A stretch of 59,510 nt of DNA, taken from NCBI RefSeq assembly GCF_024436055.1, contig NZ_JANFNH010000044.1, positions 1 through 59,510 on the forward strand, in the 5' to 3' direction. The notes under the pieces were generated by a model. That model saw nothing but the letters and a program-made list of their open reading frames with translations, made no database searches and was not told where the DNA came from. Positions 51,073 through 59,510 of this stretch are shown in pieces. The stretch is from Streptantibioticus rubrisoli (GTDB taxonomy: Bacteria > Actinomycetota > Actinomycetes > Streptomycetales > Streptomycetaceae). How positions within the stretch are numbered: position 1 is the stretch's first letter; every line of letters begins with the position of its first letter. Position numbers and translations under genes: made by a program.

Positions 51073-51447
51073 ATGAACGCAGAAAGCCCACCCGATCGAA
51101 TGCCGGTTCCCGTCCTGGGAGTTGGCGGAGAACGGGCGATCGCCGAGACGGTGGAAGCGGTGCTCGGAGAGCGCCGCGCCGCGTACCCCCGTCACGAGGA
51201 GACCGAGGAACTCGTCCTGACCCTGCGCGGCCACCTCATGCGGCTGATCCCAGAAGTGGAAGCGCTGGCCTGCGCACAGCCGAAGGACGACCTGTGCCGC
51301 ATCCTGGCGCTGGCCGCAATCGCCGAAGCCCGCAGGAAGTTGCGCGGTGACACCGGCACCGGCCTGGCCTCGGCCGTCCGGCACGCAGAGCAACTCGCCC
51401 GCGCCTGCCGGGCATTGCTCCTGCACCACAAACGCCTGACGGCGTAA
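51073..51447 (+). CDS. DUF6415-like protein
   Basis: A 124 aa soluble, helical protein: ERAIAETVEAVLGE, TEELVLTLRGHLMRLIPEVEALA, IAEARRKLRGDTGTGLASAVRHAEQLARACRALLLHH. This fits the DUF6415 natural-product-associated family that often sits beside helix-turn-helix/DUF397 loci. Divergent from the HTH gene. No RBS; possibly leaderless. Function unknown. Confidence 0.68.
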   Translation: MNAESPPDRMPVPVLGVGGERAIAETVEAVLGERRAAYPRHEETEELVLTLRGHLMRLIPEVEALACAQPKDDLCRILALAAIAEARRKLRGDTGTGLASAVRHAEQLARACRALLLHHKRLTA

Positions 51448-51547
51448 CGCCGAAAAAATCATGGGCGCGGGTGTCATACGAGGGCGCCCCCTCACTCGTG
51501 TAGCTGGTGAAGGTCACAGCAACGCACCGAGACCAAGGGGGAGAACG

Positions 51548-51847
51548 ATGGCATCTGTGCTCATCCGGAAGACGGCCGCACTGGCCGCTGGGGTGGCCGC
51601 CGTGGCGAGCCTCGGCTTCATGGCCCCGGCCGCCCACGCCGCCGCGCAGCACCACGCGGTGCCGACCCACCACACCGTGGCGGCGCGCCACGCCGACGAC
51701 GCGCCTCCCGGCTGGATCGACCGCGGCAAGTACTGGACGTTCGACGGCTGCAACAGCGCCGGTCAGCAGGGCGTCGACCGCCACGCGTGGGACCAGTACC
51801 AGTGCGCCAACGGTGCCGTCTTCTGGAACCTGTGGACCAACCGCTGA
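51548..51847 (+). CDS. small secreted protein
   Basis: A 99 aa protein with a clear Sec signal peptide (basic start, TAALAAGVAAVASLGFMAPAAHA, predicted cut after AHA at about residue 31). The mature part of about 68 residues has a His-rich start, then an aromatic-rich region with two Cys (FDGCNSAG...YQCANGAVFWNLW) that may form one disulfide. No family recognised. GGGGGAG RBS. Followed by a 15-bp hairpin. Exported to the medium or wall by inference. Confidence 0.75.
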   Translation: MASVLIRKTAALAAGVAAVASLGFMAPAAHAAAQHHAVPTHHTVAARHADDAPPGWIDRGKYWTFDGCNSAGQQGVDRHAWDQYQCANGAVFWNLWTNR

Positions 51848-51859
51848 ACCACCCCTCCA

Positions 51860-51905
51860 GCGGGGCGGCCGGAGAGCATGTCAACGGGGGCTCCGGCCGC
51901 CCCGC
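51860..51905 (+). terminator. terminator of the small secreted protein gene
   Basis: Fifteen-base arms (GCGGGGCGGCCGGAG at 51860-51874; complement 51891-51905) with a 16-base loop. Confidence 0.82.
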
Positions 51906-51915
51906 CCCTATGTCC

Positions 51916-51942
51916 AAAAGGTGACTAGCGTCACTCTTTTTT
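51916..51942. promoter_or_regulatory. AT-rich palindrome with T-tract upstream of the betaine operon
   Basis: AAAAGGTGAC-TAGC-GTCACTCTTTTTT: a perfect GTGAC/GTCAC core (51921-51925 and 51930-51934) with flanking A and T runs. It resembles a Rho-independent terminator but could also be the operator of the bet operon 94 bases downstream. Confidence 0.4.
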
Positions 51943-52035
51943 AGAAAACACGCATACCTATACGCCTTCCGGTTAGGGGTCCTTGTCGCTGGTGAACCAG
52001 CACGGGCAAAACGGACATTGGAAGGCAGAACGAGC

Positions 52036-53538
52036 GTGTCGGCAGTCGAGACCATTCATGTGAACGGGGCGTGGCGCGGCGCCGCGTCCGGCGCGCAGCG
52101 GGAGGTCCTCGACCCCGCCGACGCCAAGACGCTGGCCGTGGTGGCCGAGGGTGGCGTCGCCGACACGGACGCGGCGGTGGCCGCGGCCCGTGAGGCGTTC
52201 GACGAGGGGCGCTGGCCGCACACGCCGGTCGCCGAGCGGGCCGCGCTGCTGCGCCGGGTCGCCGACCTGCTCCAGCGGGACCGCGAGGCGATCGCGCTGA
52301 CCGAGAGCCGGGACACCGGTAAGACCCTGGAAGAGGGCCGCGTCGACGTGGACGACGTGACCAACGCGTTCCGCTACTTCGCCGACCTGGTGGTGAACGA
52401 GAGCGGCGGCCGGGTGGTGGACGCGGGCTCGCCCGAGATACACAGCGTGGTCGTCTACGAGCCGGTCGGCGTGTGCGCGATGATCACCCCCTGGAACTAC
52501 CCGCTGCTCCAGGCCAGTTGGAAGATCGCCCCGGCGCTCGCGGCGGGCAACACCTTCGTGATCAAGCCCAGTGAGATCACCCCGCTGTCCACCGTGCACC
52601 TGATGAAGCTGCTGGTGGAGGCCGGTCTCCCGGCCGGGGTCGGCAACCTGGTCACCGGCACCGGGGACCCGGTGGGCGCCCGGCTCGCCGAGCACCCGGA
52701 CGTGGACCTGGTGTCGTTCACCGGCGGCCTGGCCAGCGGCACCAGGGTGATGGAGGCCGCGGCGGCCACCGTGAAGAAGGTCGCGCTGGAGCTCGGCGGC
52801 AAGAACCCGAACGTGGTCTTCGCCGACGCCTGCGCCACCGAGGAGGGCTTCGACACCGCCGTCGACCAGGCGCTGAACGCGGCCTTCATCCACAGCGGCC
52901 AGGTCTGCTCGGCCGGTGCCCGGCTGATCATCGAGGACTCGGTGCGCGACCGCTTCGTCGCCGAACTCGCCCGCCGCGCCGAACGGATCAAGCTCGGCCG
53001 GGGCACCGAACCGGGCGTGGAGTGCGGCCCGCTGGTCTCCGCGGCCCAACTCGCCAAGACCGAACGCTACGTTGCGGCGGCGCTCGCCGATGGCGCCAGC
53101 CTGCGGTGCGGTGGATCCCGCCCGGAGCCGAGCCAGATCCGCCCGGCCACCGGGTACTTCTACTCCCCGACCGTCCTCGACCACTGCCACGGCGAGATGA
53201 GCGTGGTCCGCGAGGAGACCTTCGGTCCGATCCTCACCGTGGAGACCTTCCACACCGAGGACGAGGCGGTGGCGCTGGCCAACGACACCGAGTACGGCCT
53301 GGCGGGCGCGGTGTGGACCGCCGACGCGGGCCGCGCTCGGCGGGTCGCCGGACGGATGCGGCACGGCACGGTGTGGATCAACGACTACCACCCGTACCTG
53401 CCGCAGGCCGAGTGGGGCGGCTTCGGCAAGTCCGGTGTCGGCCGCGAACTCGGCCCCTCCGGGCTGAACGAGTACCGCGAGCCCAAGCACGTCTATCAGA
53501 ACCTCGCACCGCGTCCGGTGCGCTGGTTCAAGGGTTGA
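52036..53538 (+). CDS. betB: betaine aldehyde dehydrogenase
   Basis: A 500 aa NAD(P)-dependent aldehyde dehydrogenase from the GTG at 52036 (GGAAGG upstream; TTG at 52018 would add six residues). Motifs: ITPWNYPLLQASWKIAPALAAGN, SFTGGLASG, catalytic Glu in ALELGGKNP, catalytic Cys in HSGQVCSAG and EETFGPI. As first gene of a choline oxidase and betaine ABC-transporter operon it should oxidise betaine aldehyde to glycine betaine, an osmoprotectant. Confidence 0.9.
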   Translation: MSAVETIHVNGAWRGAASGAQREVLDPADAKTLAVVAEGGVADTDAAVAAAREAFDEGRWPHTPVAERAALLRRVADLLQRDREAIALTESRDTGKTLEEGRVDVDDVTNAFRYFADLVVNESGGRVVDAGSPEIHSVVVYEPVGVCAMITPWNYPLLQASWKIAPALAAGNTFVIKPSEITPLSTVHLMKLLVEAGLPAGVGNLVTGTGDPVGARLAEHPDVDLVSFTGGLASGTRVMEAAAATVKKVALELGGKNPNVVFADACATEEGFDTAVDQALNAAFIHSGQVCSAGARLIIEDSVRDRFVAELARRAERIKLGRGTEPGVECGPLVSAAQLAKTERYVAAALADGASLRCGGSRPEPSQIRPATGYFYSPTVLDHCHGEMSVVREETFGPILTVETFHTEDEAVALANDTEYGLAGAVWTADAGRARRVAGRMRHGTVWINDYHPYLPQAEWGGFGKSGVGRELGPSGLNEYREPKHVYQNLAPRPVRWFKG

Positions 53539-53645
53539 CCTCTTCCGGGCGGTAAGCCCCCCGGCGCCCCGGTCTTCTCCGGGGAGTACCCCCGTCTCCC
53601 CAGCGGGTACCCCGGATCCCCCCGCAACGAAGGAGCAGTACCCCC

Positions 53646-55193
53646 ATGCCCGTAAATGAGAACGTTTACGACTATGTCGTGATCGGCGGCGGCACCGCAG
53701 GATCCGTGATCGCCTCCCGGCTCACCGAGGACCCCTCGGTCCAGGTCGCGGTGATCGAGGGCGGACCGTCCGACGTCGACCGCGAGGACGTGCTCACCCT
53801 GCGCCGCTGGCTGGGACTGCTCGGCGGCGAGCTGGACTACGACTACCCGACGACCGAGCAGCCGCGCGGCAACTCGCACATCCGGCACAGCCGCGCCCGG
53901 GTGCTCGGCGGCTGCTCCTCGCACAACACGCTGATCAGCTTCAAGCCGCTGCCGTCCGACTGGGACGAGTGGGCCGAGGCCGGAGCCGCGGGCTGGGACG
54001 CGGCGGCCATGGACCCGTACTTCGACCGGCTGCTCAACAACATCGTGCCGGTGGACGAGAAGGACCGGAACGCCATCGCCCGCGACTTCGTCGACGCCGC
54101 CCAGAACGCGATCGGCGTACCGCGTGTCGAGGGCTTCAACCGCAAGCCGTTCCACGAGGGCGTGGGCTTCTTCGACCTGGCGTACCACCCGGAGAACAAC
54201 AAGCGCTCCTCCGCCTCGGTCGCCTACCTGCACCCGTTCCTGGACCGCGCCAACCTGCACCTGATGCTGGAGACCTGGGCGTACAAGCTGGAACTGGACG
54301 CGGACAAGCGGGCCACCGGGGTGTGGGTGCGCACCAAGGAGGGCGAGGAGGTCTTCGTCCGGGCCGCCCACGAGGTGCTGGTGTGCGCGGGCGCGGTGGA
54401 CACCCCGCGGCTCCTGCTGCACTCCGGCATCGGCCCGAAGAAGGACCTTGAGGCGCTGGGCATACCCGTGGTGCACGACCTGCCGGGCGTCGGCGAGAAC
54501 CTGCTGGACCACCCCGAGTCGGTGATCGTCTGGGAGACCGACGGGCCGATCCCGGACAACTCCGCGATGGACTCCGACGCGGGCCTGTTCGTCCGCCGGG
54601 ACCCCGAATCCAAGGGCCCCGACCTGATGTTCCACTTCTACCAGATCCCGTTCACCGACAACCCCGAGCGCCTCGGCTACCAAAAGCCCGCGCACGGTGT
54701 GTCGATGACCCCCAACATCCCCAAGCCGCGCAGCCGTGGCCAGCTCTACCTGACCAGCTCGGACCCGTCCGTCAAGCCCGCACTGGACTTCAGGTACTTC
54801 ACCGACCCCGAGGACTACGACGGCCGCACCCTGGTCGACGGCATCCGCATCGCCCGGCAGATCGCCAGGACCGAGCCGCTGGCTAGCTGGCTCAAGCGCG
54901 AGGTGTGCCCCGGGCCTGAGATCACCTCGGACGAGGAGATCTCCGAGTACGCCCGCAAGGTCGCGCACACCGTCTACCACCCGGCGGGCACCTGCAAGAT
55001 GGGCGCCGAAGACGACGAACTCGCCGTGGTCGACCCGCAGTTGAGGATCCGCGGCCTGAACGGCGTTCGCATCGCCGACGCCTCCGTCTTCCCGACGATG
55101 CCCGCGGTGAACCCGATGATCGGCGTGCTGATGGTGGGGGAGAAGGCCGCGGAACTGCTCGGTGCGGCTCCGGCCGAGGGGGGTGACGCGTGA
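53646..55193 (+). CDS. GMC-family choline oxidase/dehydrogenase
   Basis: A 515 aa glucose-methanol-choline flavoprotein. FAD motif [26 protein letters not shown] at 88-95, where His93 matches the His that carries covalent FAD in choline oxidase; catalytic His in [11 protein letters not shown] and Asn in [19 protein letters not shown]. The residue after the covalent-His motif is Thr where choline oxidase has Ser. With betB it converts choline to glycine betaine. GAAGGAG RBS. Stop overlaps the next start. Choline is the likely substrate from context. Confidence 0.9.
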   Translation: MPVNENVYDYVVIGGGTAGSVIASRLTEDPSVQVAVIEGGPSDVDREDVLTLRRWLGLLGGELDYDYPTTEQPRGNSHIRHSRARVLGGCSSHNTLISFKPLPSDWDEWAEAGAAGWDAAAMDPYFDRLLNNIVPVDEKDRNAIARDFVDAAQNAIGVPRVEGFNRKPFHEGVGFFDLAYHPENNKRSSASVAYLHPFLDRANLHLMLETWAYKLELDADKRATGVWVRTKEGEEVFVRAAHEVLVCAGAVDTPRLLLHSGIGPKKDLEALGIPVVHDLPGVGENLLDHPESVIVWETDGPIPDNSAMDSDAGLFVRRDPESKGPDLMFHFYQIPFTDNPERLGYQKPAHGVSMTPNIPKPRSRGQLYLTSSDPSVKPALDFRYFTDPEDYDGRTLVDGIRIARQIARTEPLASWLKREVCPGPEITSDEEISEYARKVAHTVYHPAGTCKMGAEDDELAVVDPQLRIRGLNGVRIADASVFPTMPAVNPMIGVLMVGEKAAELLGAAPAEGGDA

Positions 55194-56260
55194 TGAGCGC
55201 GGTTACTTCTCCCGTTTTCGCGGTCCGCGACCTGTGGAAGGTCTTCGGCCCCAAGGCCGACCGGATCCCCGGCTCGCCCGAAGCCGACCTGAGCGCCGAG
55301 GAGTTGCGGCAGCGCACCGGCTGCACGGTCGCGGTGCGGGATGTCTCCTTCGACGTCCGCAAGGGTGAGGTCTTCGTCGTCATGGGGCTGTCCGGCTCCG
55401 GCAAGTCCACCCTGGTGCGCTGTCTGACCCGGCTGATCGAGCCGACCTCCGGTGAGATCGCCATCGACGGCGAGGACGTGCGCGGCATGGACGCCGGGCG
55501 GCTGCGCGAACTGCGCCGCCACCGCGCGGCCATGGTCTTCCAGCACTTCGGTCTGCTGCCGCACCGCACGGTGCTGGACAACGTCGCCTACGGCCTGGAG
55601 ATCCAGGGCACCGGCAAGGCGCAGCGGCGGGCCAAGGCGGCCGAGATGGTGGAGAAGGTGGGCCTCGCCGGACTTGAGGGGCGCCGTCCCGGCCAGCTCT
55701 CCGGTGGCCAGCAGCAGCGGGTGGGGCTCGCCCGGGCGCTCGCCGTGGATCCCGAGGTGCTGCTGTTCGACGAGCCGTTCAGTGCGCTGGATCCGCTCAT
55801 TCGGCGGGACATGCAGGAGGAGGTCGTGCGCCTGCACCGGGAGGAGGGCCGCACGATGGTCTTCATCACCCACGACCTGTCCGAGGCGCTGCGGCTCGGC
55901 GACCGGATCGCGCTGATGCGCGGCGGCCGTATCGTCCAGTGCGGCACGCCGGAGGAGATCGTCGGCGCTCCGGCCGACGAGTACGTGCGGGACTTCGTGC
56001 GGGACGTGCCGCGCGAGCAGGTGCTGACGGTGCGGCGTGCGATGCGGCCCGCCGTGGGCGGCGAGGCCGAGACGGGCCCGGCGCTTTCGCCGGGGACGCT
56101 GTGCAGTGACGCGATCGAGGCGGTGGCCAGGACCGGCGGGCCGGTGCGGGTCGTCGAGGGTGGGCGCTGCCTCGGGGTGGTGGACCACCAGGCGTTGCTG
56201 TCGGTGGTGGCGGGGGTTTCGGTTGCTTCGGGTCCCGCTGCTGAGAAGGCTGTCGCGTGA
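55193..56260 (+). CDS. glycine betaine/proline ABC transporter ATPase
   Basis: A 355 aa ProV/OpuAA-type ATPase (ATG at 55193 or GTG at 55190, overlapping the previous stop). Begins [12 protein letters not shown] as in OpuAA; Walker [29 protein letters not shown], signature [16 protein letters not shown], Walker [14 protein letters not shown]-loop THDLSEA. The C-terminal regulatory half has lost much of the usual tandem CBS pair and keeps about one CBS-like segment. Drives import of glycine betaine. Overlaps the permease start (GTGA). Confidence 0.93.
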   Translation: MSAVTSPVFAVRDLWKVFGPKADRIPGSPEADLSAEELRQRTGCTVAVRDVSFDVRKGEVFVVMGLSGSGKSTLVRCLTRLIEPTSGEIAIDGEDVRGMDAGRLRELRRHRAAMVFQHFGLLPHRTVLDNVAYGLEIQGTGKAQRRAKAAEMVEKVGLAGLEGRRPGQLSGGQQQRVGLARALAVDPEVLLFDEPFSALDPLIRRDMQEEVVRLHREEGRTMVFITHDLSEALRLGDRIALMRGGRIVQCGTPEEIVGAPADEYVRDFVRDVPREQVLTVRRAMRPAVGGEAETGPALSPGTLCSDAIEAVARTGGPVRVVEGGRCLGVVDHQALLSVVAGVSVASGPAAEKAVA

Positions 56261-58392
56261 GTTCTGTTAGTACGGCCGTCAGGCCCTTTGGCGGTTCTCT
56301 GCGTGAGTTGGTGGCTCGGCGGCGGGGGCTCGCCAAGCTGGTGCTGCTCGCCGTGGTGGCGGCGGTCGTGGTGCCGCTGGTCAACTCCCGGTGGGGCAGC
56401 GGCAGTTGGCCTGCCGCGCTGACCGTCGACCCGTCGGGTTCGTTGGGCAAGGCCAGCAACTGGATCATTGACAACCGGGACAGCAGCCCGGTCTTCCTCT
56501 ACTTCTTCGGCTACGTCAGCTACGGCGTCGGCTACGCCGTGCGCGGCGTCTACCTCGTGCTGCTGGCCCTCGGCTGGACCGGGGTGACGGCGGCGGCGAC
56601 CCTGCTCGCCTGGCGGTTCGCCCGGCTGCGGGTGGCGCTCACCGCGCTGGTTTCCCTGGCGGCCTGCGGGGCGCTCGGCATGTGGGTGCCGACCGTGCAG
56701 ACGCTGGCGCTGATGGTGGTGGCGGTGGTCGCCTCCGTCGCGGTCGGTGCGGTGCTCGGCCTCGCGGCCGGGCTTTCGGAGCGGATGTTCCGGGTGCTGC
56801 GGCCAGTGCTGGACACCATGCAGGTGCTGCCCGCGTTCGCCTATCTGCTGCCGTTCGTGTGGATCTTCGGCATTGGCGTGCCGCCCGCGGTGCTGGCCAC
56901 CGTGGTCTACGCGGCCCCGCCGATGGCGCGGCTCACCGCGCTCGGGTTGCGCGGCGCGGACTCCGGTGTGCTGGAGGCGGTCACCTCGCTGGGGGCGACC
57001 GCGCGGCAGCGGCTGTTCACGGCACGGTTGCCGCTGGCGCGGGGGCAACTGCTGCTGGGCGTCAACCAGACGATCATGATGGCGCTCTCGATGGCCGTGA
57101 TCGCTTCCGTGATCGGGGCCGGTGGCCTCGGTGACCGGGTCTACCAGGCGCTGTCCACGGTTGATGTCGGCAATGCGCTGGCGGCGGGGGTTCCCATCGT
57201 TTTGCTCGCTGTCGTACTGGATCGTACGACGGCCGCTGCGGGGGAGCGGGTTGGGGCTGGTGGGGGTGCGGGAGTTGGCTCCGGTGGGGGTGCCTCTGCG
57301 GGTGGCTCTGGCGGTGCTTCTGGGAGTGGCTCTGGTGAGGGTGCTTCTGGGGGTGCTTCTGGGAGTGGCTCTGGTGGGGGTGCTTCTGGGCGTGCTTCTG
57401 GGCGTGCTTCTGGGGGTGGCGGCTCGGCTGGCGGCCTTCGCGTGTGGCGGGTGTTTGGGCGCGGCTGGGTTGTGTGGGGTGCGCTTGCGGGGCTTGTTGC
57501 CGGGTGTGCGGTTCTTGGGCGGGCTTTCGACTCGGCCTCCTGGCCCGGGAGTTGGACGGTCAGCATCGCGGCGCCGGTCAACAGCGTGGTGAACTGGATC
57601 ACCGGGCACCTCAACTCCGGCGTCCCCGTCATTGGTGGGACCGCCGACTGGGCCGCCGGGTTCACCACCTGGGTCCTCGACCCGGTGCGCGACGGTCTGC
57701 AGGGCCTGCCGTGGTGGTCGGTGCTGCTGGTCGTGGGTGCGCTGGCCTGGCTGATCGGGACCTGGCGTACGGCGCTCACCGCCGTGCTGGCCATGGCCGC
57801 GATCGGGGTGCTCGGGGTGTGGAGCGTCTCGCTCGACACGCTCTCCCAGGTCCTGGCGGCGCTGGCGGTGACGCTGGTGGTCGGTGTCGGGGTCGGCATC
57901 GCCGCGGCGCGTAGCCGTCGGTTCGAGGCGTTGCTCCGGCCGGTGCTGGATGTCTTCCAGACCATGCCGCAGTTCGTCTACCTGATCCCGGTCGTCGCGC
58001 TGTTCGGCGCGGGCCGTGCCGCGGGCGCGGCTGCCGCCGTGGCCTACGCGGTGCCCGCGGTCGTGCGGATCACCACGCAGGGGCTGCGGGAGGTGGATCC
58101 CGCCGCCATGGAGGCGGCGCGGTCACTGGGCGCGACCGGCGGCCAGCAGGTGCGGCAGGTGCAACTGCCGCTCGCCCGGCCCGCGTTGCTGCTCGCGGTC
58201 AACCAGGCCGTGGTGCTGGTGCTGGCGGTGGTCGTCATCGCGGGCATGATCGGCGGCGGTGCGCTCGGCTACAACGTCGTCTTCGGGCTCGCCCAGGGCG
58301 ACCTCGCGACCGGGCTGATCGGCGGTACGGCGATCGTGTGCCTCGGGTTGATGTTGGACCGGGTGACGCAGCCCGTGGGTAAGGGGCGTTGA
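56257..58392 (+). CDS. glycine betaine ABC transporter permease, tandem fusion
   Basis: A 711 aa protein carrying two complete ProW/OpuAB permease domains (about 85-325 and 440-705). Each has its own EAA loop: [23 protein letters not shown] and [24 protein letters not shown] repetitive Gly/Ser/Ala linker (about 327-395) joins them. Two-domain permeases are common for OpuA systems in actinobacteria, so a single chain probably replaces a homodimer. GTG start overlaps the ATPase gene. Confidence 0.92.
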   Translation: MSSVSTAVRPFGGSLRELVARRRGLAKLVLLAVVAAVVVPLVNSRWGSGSWPAALTVDPSGSLGKASNWIIDNRDSSPVFLYFFGYVSYGVGYAVRGVYLVLLALGWTGVTAAATLLAWRFARLRVALTALVSLAACGALGMWVPTVQTLALMVVAVVASVAVGAVLGLAAGLSERMFRVLRPVLDTMQVLPAFAYLLPFVWIFGIGVPPAVLATVVYAAPPMARLTALGLRGADSGVLEAVTSLGATARQRLFTARLPLARGQLLLGVNQTIMMALSMAVIASVIGAGGLGDRVYQALSTVDVGNALAAGVPIVLLAVVLDRTTAAAGERVGAGGGAGVGSGGGASAGGSGGASGSGSGEGASGGASGSGSGGGASGRASGRASGGGGSAGGLRVWRVFGRGWVVWGALAGLVAGCAVLGRAFDSASWPGSWTVSIAAPVNSVVNWITGHLNSGVPVIGGTADWAAGFTTWVLDPVRDGLQGLPWWSVLLVVGALAWLIGTWRTALTAVLAMAAIGVLGVWSVSLDTLSQVLAALAVTLVVGVGVGIAAARSRRFEALLRPVLDVFQTMPQFVYLIPVVALFGAGRAAGAAAAVAYAVPAVVRITTQGLREVDPAAMEAARSLGATGGQQVRQVQLPLARPALLLAVNQAVVLVLAVVVIAGMIGGGALGYNVVFGLAQGDLATGLIGGTAIVCLGLMLDRVTQPVGKGR
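57313..57390 (+). repeat. 39-bp tandem repeat in the permease linker
   Basis: Two near-identical 39-base units (57313-57351, 57352-57390; one G/A difference) encode GASGSGSG(E/G)GASG. Further GCTTCTGGG triplets follow. Codon use is T-ended (GGT, GCT, TCT), unlike the rest of the gene. Confidence 0.85.
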
Positions 58393-59363
58393 TGGTGTTC
58401 GGACGTAGGAAGTTGTGGGGCGCGCTGCTCGCCGGTGGGCTGCTGGTGGGTGCTACCGGGTGCGGTGCGGCCGACATGACCAAGCAGACATCGCCGTACG
58501 CGAACGCCTCCGGTGCGAAGACGGTGACCCTGTCCGTCCAGTCGTGGGTGGGCTCGCAGGCCAACGTCGCCGTGGCGCAGTACCTGTTGGAGCACGAACT
58601 GGGGTACCGGGTGGACACCGTCCAGGTGGACGAGGTACCCGCGTGGGACGCGCTCAGCCAGGATCGCGTGGACGCGATTCTGGAGGACTGGGGGCATCCC
58701 GACCAGGAGGAGCGGTACGTTCACGAGAAGAGGACCATCGTCTCCGCCGGGGGCGAGGGGGTTACCGGGCACATCGGGTGGTGGGTGCCGAAGTATCTCG
58801 CCGATGAGCATCCGGACATCCTTGATTGGCGGAACCTCAACAAGTACGCCGATCTCATGCGGACCGCTGAGAGCGGTTCCAAGGGGCAACTGCTTGACGG
58901 TTCGCCGTCGTACGTCACCAACGACAAGGCGTTGGTGAAGAATCTCCGGCTCAACTACCAGCCGGTCTTTGCCGGTTCCGAGGCGGCGCAGATCACGCAG
59001 ATCAAGCAGTTCGCCAAGGAGAGGAAGCCGTTCCTCACGTACTGGTACATGCCGCAGTGGCTGTTCAACGAGGTGCCGATGGTGGAGGTCAAACTTCCGC
59101 CGTACACGGATGCCTGCGGGGCCAAGGCCCCGGCGGATATTGACTGCGCGTATCCCACGACGCCGTTGCAGAAGTATCTGAACGCGGACTTCGCCAGGCA
59201 TGGTGGGAAGGCTGCTCAGTTCCTGAAGAACTTCCGGTGGACGAAGGACGAGCAGAACGAGGTCTCGCAGATGATCGCGGAGGACAAGCTGTCGCCGGAG
59301 GCGGCGGCCAAGCGGTGGGTGACGGCGCATCCGGATGTCTGGCGGGCGTGGTTGCCCAGGTAG
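58392..59363 (+). CDS. glycine betaine ABC transporter substrate-binding lipoprotein
   Basis: A 323 aa lipoprotein from the ATG at 58392 (AGGGG upstream; TGATG overlap with the permease stop; TTG 58389 also open). Lipobox GLLVGATGC, then an OpuAC-type binding fold: VTLSVQSWVGSQANVAVAQYLLEHELGY, AWDALSQDRVDAILEDWGHP and several Trp/Tyr (GHIGWWVP, TYWYMPQWLF) that would form the aromatic cage for the betaine ammonium group. Last gene of the bet operon. Confidence 0.92.
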   Translation: MVFGRRKLWGALLAGGLLVGATGCGAADMTKQTSPYANASGAKTVTLSVQSWVGSQANVAVAQYLLEHELGYRVDTVQVDEVPAWDALSQDRVDAILEDWGHPDQEERYVHEKRTIVSAGGEGVTGHIGWWVPKYLADEHPDILDWRNLNKYADLMRTAESGSKGQLLDGSPSYVTNDKALVKNLRLNYQPVFAGSEAAQITQIKQFAKERKPFLTYWYMPQWLFNEVPMVEVKLPPYTDACGAKAPADIDCAYPTTPLQKYLNADFARHGGKAAQFLKNFRWTKDEQNEVSQMIAEDKLSPEAAAKRWVTAHPDVWRAWLPR

Positions 59364-59378
59364 CTCGTCGTGGGGCGG

Positions 59379-59510
59379 GGCCGGGGGCTCCGGGGTGGGG
59401 GTCCTGGACCGTATATTTACGGGCCGGTTGCCCAGTGCCTTTTGGTGGCCGGAAGTTCGGCCCACAAATACACGTAAGCGTCCAGGACCCCCACCCCTCC
59501 GCCCCCGGCC
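59379..59510. repeat. long inverted repeat at the right edge
   Basis: Arms 59379-59409 and 59480-59510. GGCCGGGGGC (59379-59388) pairs with 59501-59510; the 18 bases from 59392 to 59409 (GGGGTGGGGGTCCTGGAC) pair with 59480-59497; the three bases between do not pair. The 70-base interior is AT-richer with CGTATATTTACG and CACGTAAG. No ORF. May continue beyond the window. Confidence 0.8.

Overview
The window is high-GC, densely coded actinobacterial DNA. Gene content (bldA-type TTA codons, DUF397/DUF5753 pairs, IcmB, DUF3017, DUF6350/PerM, HelR) and very strong third-position GC point to a Streptomyces-like member of the Streptomycetaceae. The housekeeping order pcrA - icmB - sucCD - perM - purNH - folD - mdh - betaine operon matches, from memory, the core-chromosome block around SCO4780-SCO4832 of S. 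coelicolor. No tRNA, rRNA, CRISPR array, transposase or integrase was seen.

Layout. 0-8 kb: chorismate mutase, guaA, a Uma2 protein, a class II aldolase, a DoxX protein, then a PspC membrane module divergent from a PspC-histidine kinase/LuxR response regulator pair. 8-12 kb: helR (RNA polymerase-recycling helicase) with a rifamycin-associated-element-like palindrome upstream, and a WhiJ-like set (ATP-binding protein, HTH/DUF5753 regulator, DUF397). 12-20 kb: cell-wall hydrolases (two NlpC/P60 paralogues, one behind a c-di-AMP riboswitch, and one M23 enzyme), pcrA and a lipase. 20-28.5 kb: icmB and a five-gene island (DUF5691 and SWIM zinc-finger on the minus strand; MoxR AAA+ ATPase, DUF5682 and VWA on the plus strand). 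29-35.5 kb: a double-glycine-leader peptide with an NHLM-type export machine (HlyD-like adaptor, C39-peptidase ABC transporter, second ABC transporter). 35.7-47.8 kb: sucCD, perM, purNH, RDD protein, folD, DUF3017, peptidoglycan-binding and DUF2690 proteins, mdh. 47.9-52 kb: small accessory genes (Uma2, FAD monooxygenase, second DUF397/HTH pair, DUF6415, a secreted peptide). 52-59.4 kb: a choline-to-glycine-betaine and betaine-uptake operon. The window closes in a long inverted repeat.

The strongest candidates for an undescribed system are two. First, the MoxR/VWA/DUF5682/DUF5691/SWIM island: its divergent promoter region carries two copies of TTGTCAGTGGC in mirror orientation, each in a context that fits the RecA-independent (PafBC-type) DNA-damage promoter consensus. 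pcrA in the same window has a similar promoter. This links an island of unknown function to DNA damage. Second, the GG-leader peptide: its core has no cysteine, no modification enzyme is nearby, and it sits next to a complete NHLM exporter, so it looks like an unmodified secreted peptide of unknown role.
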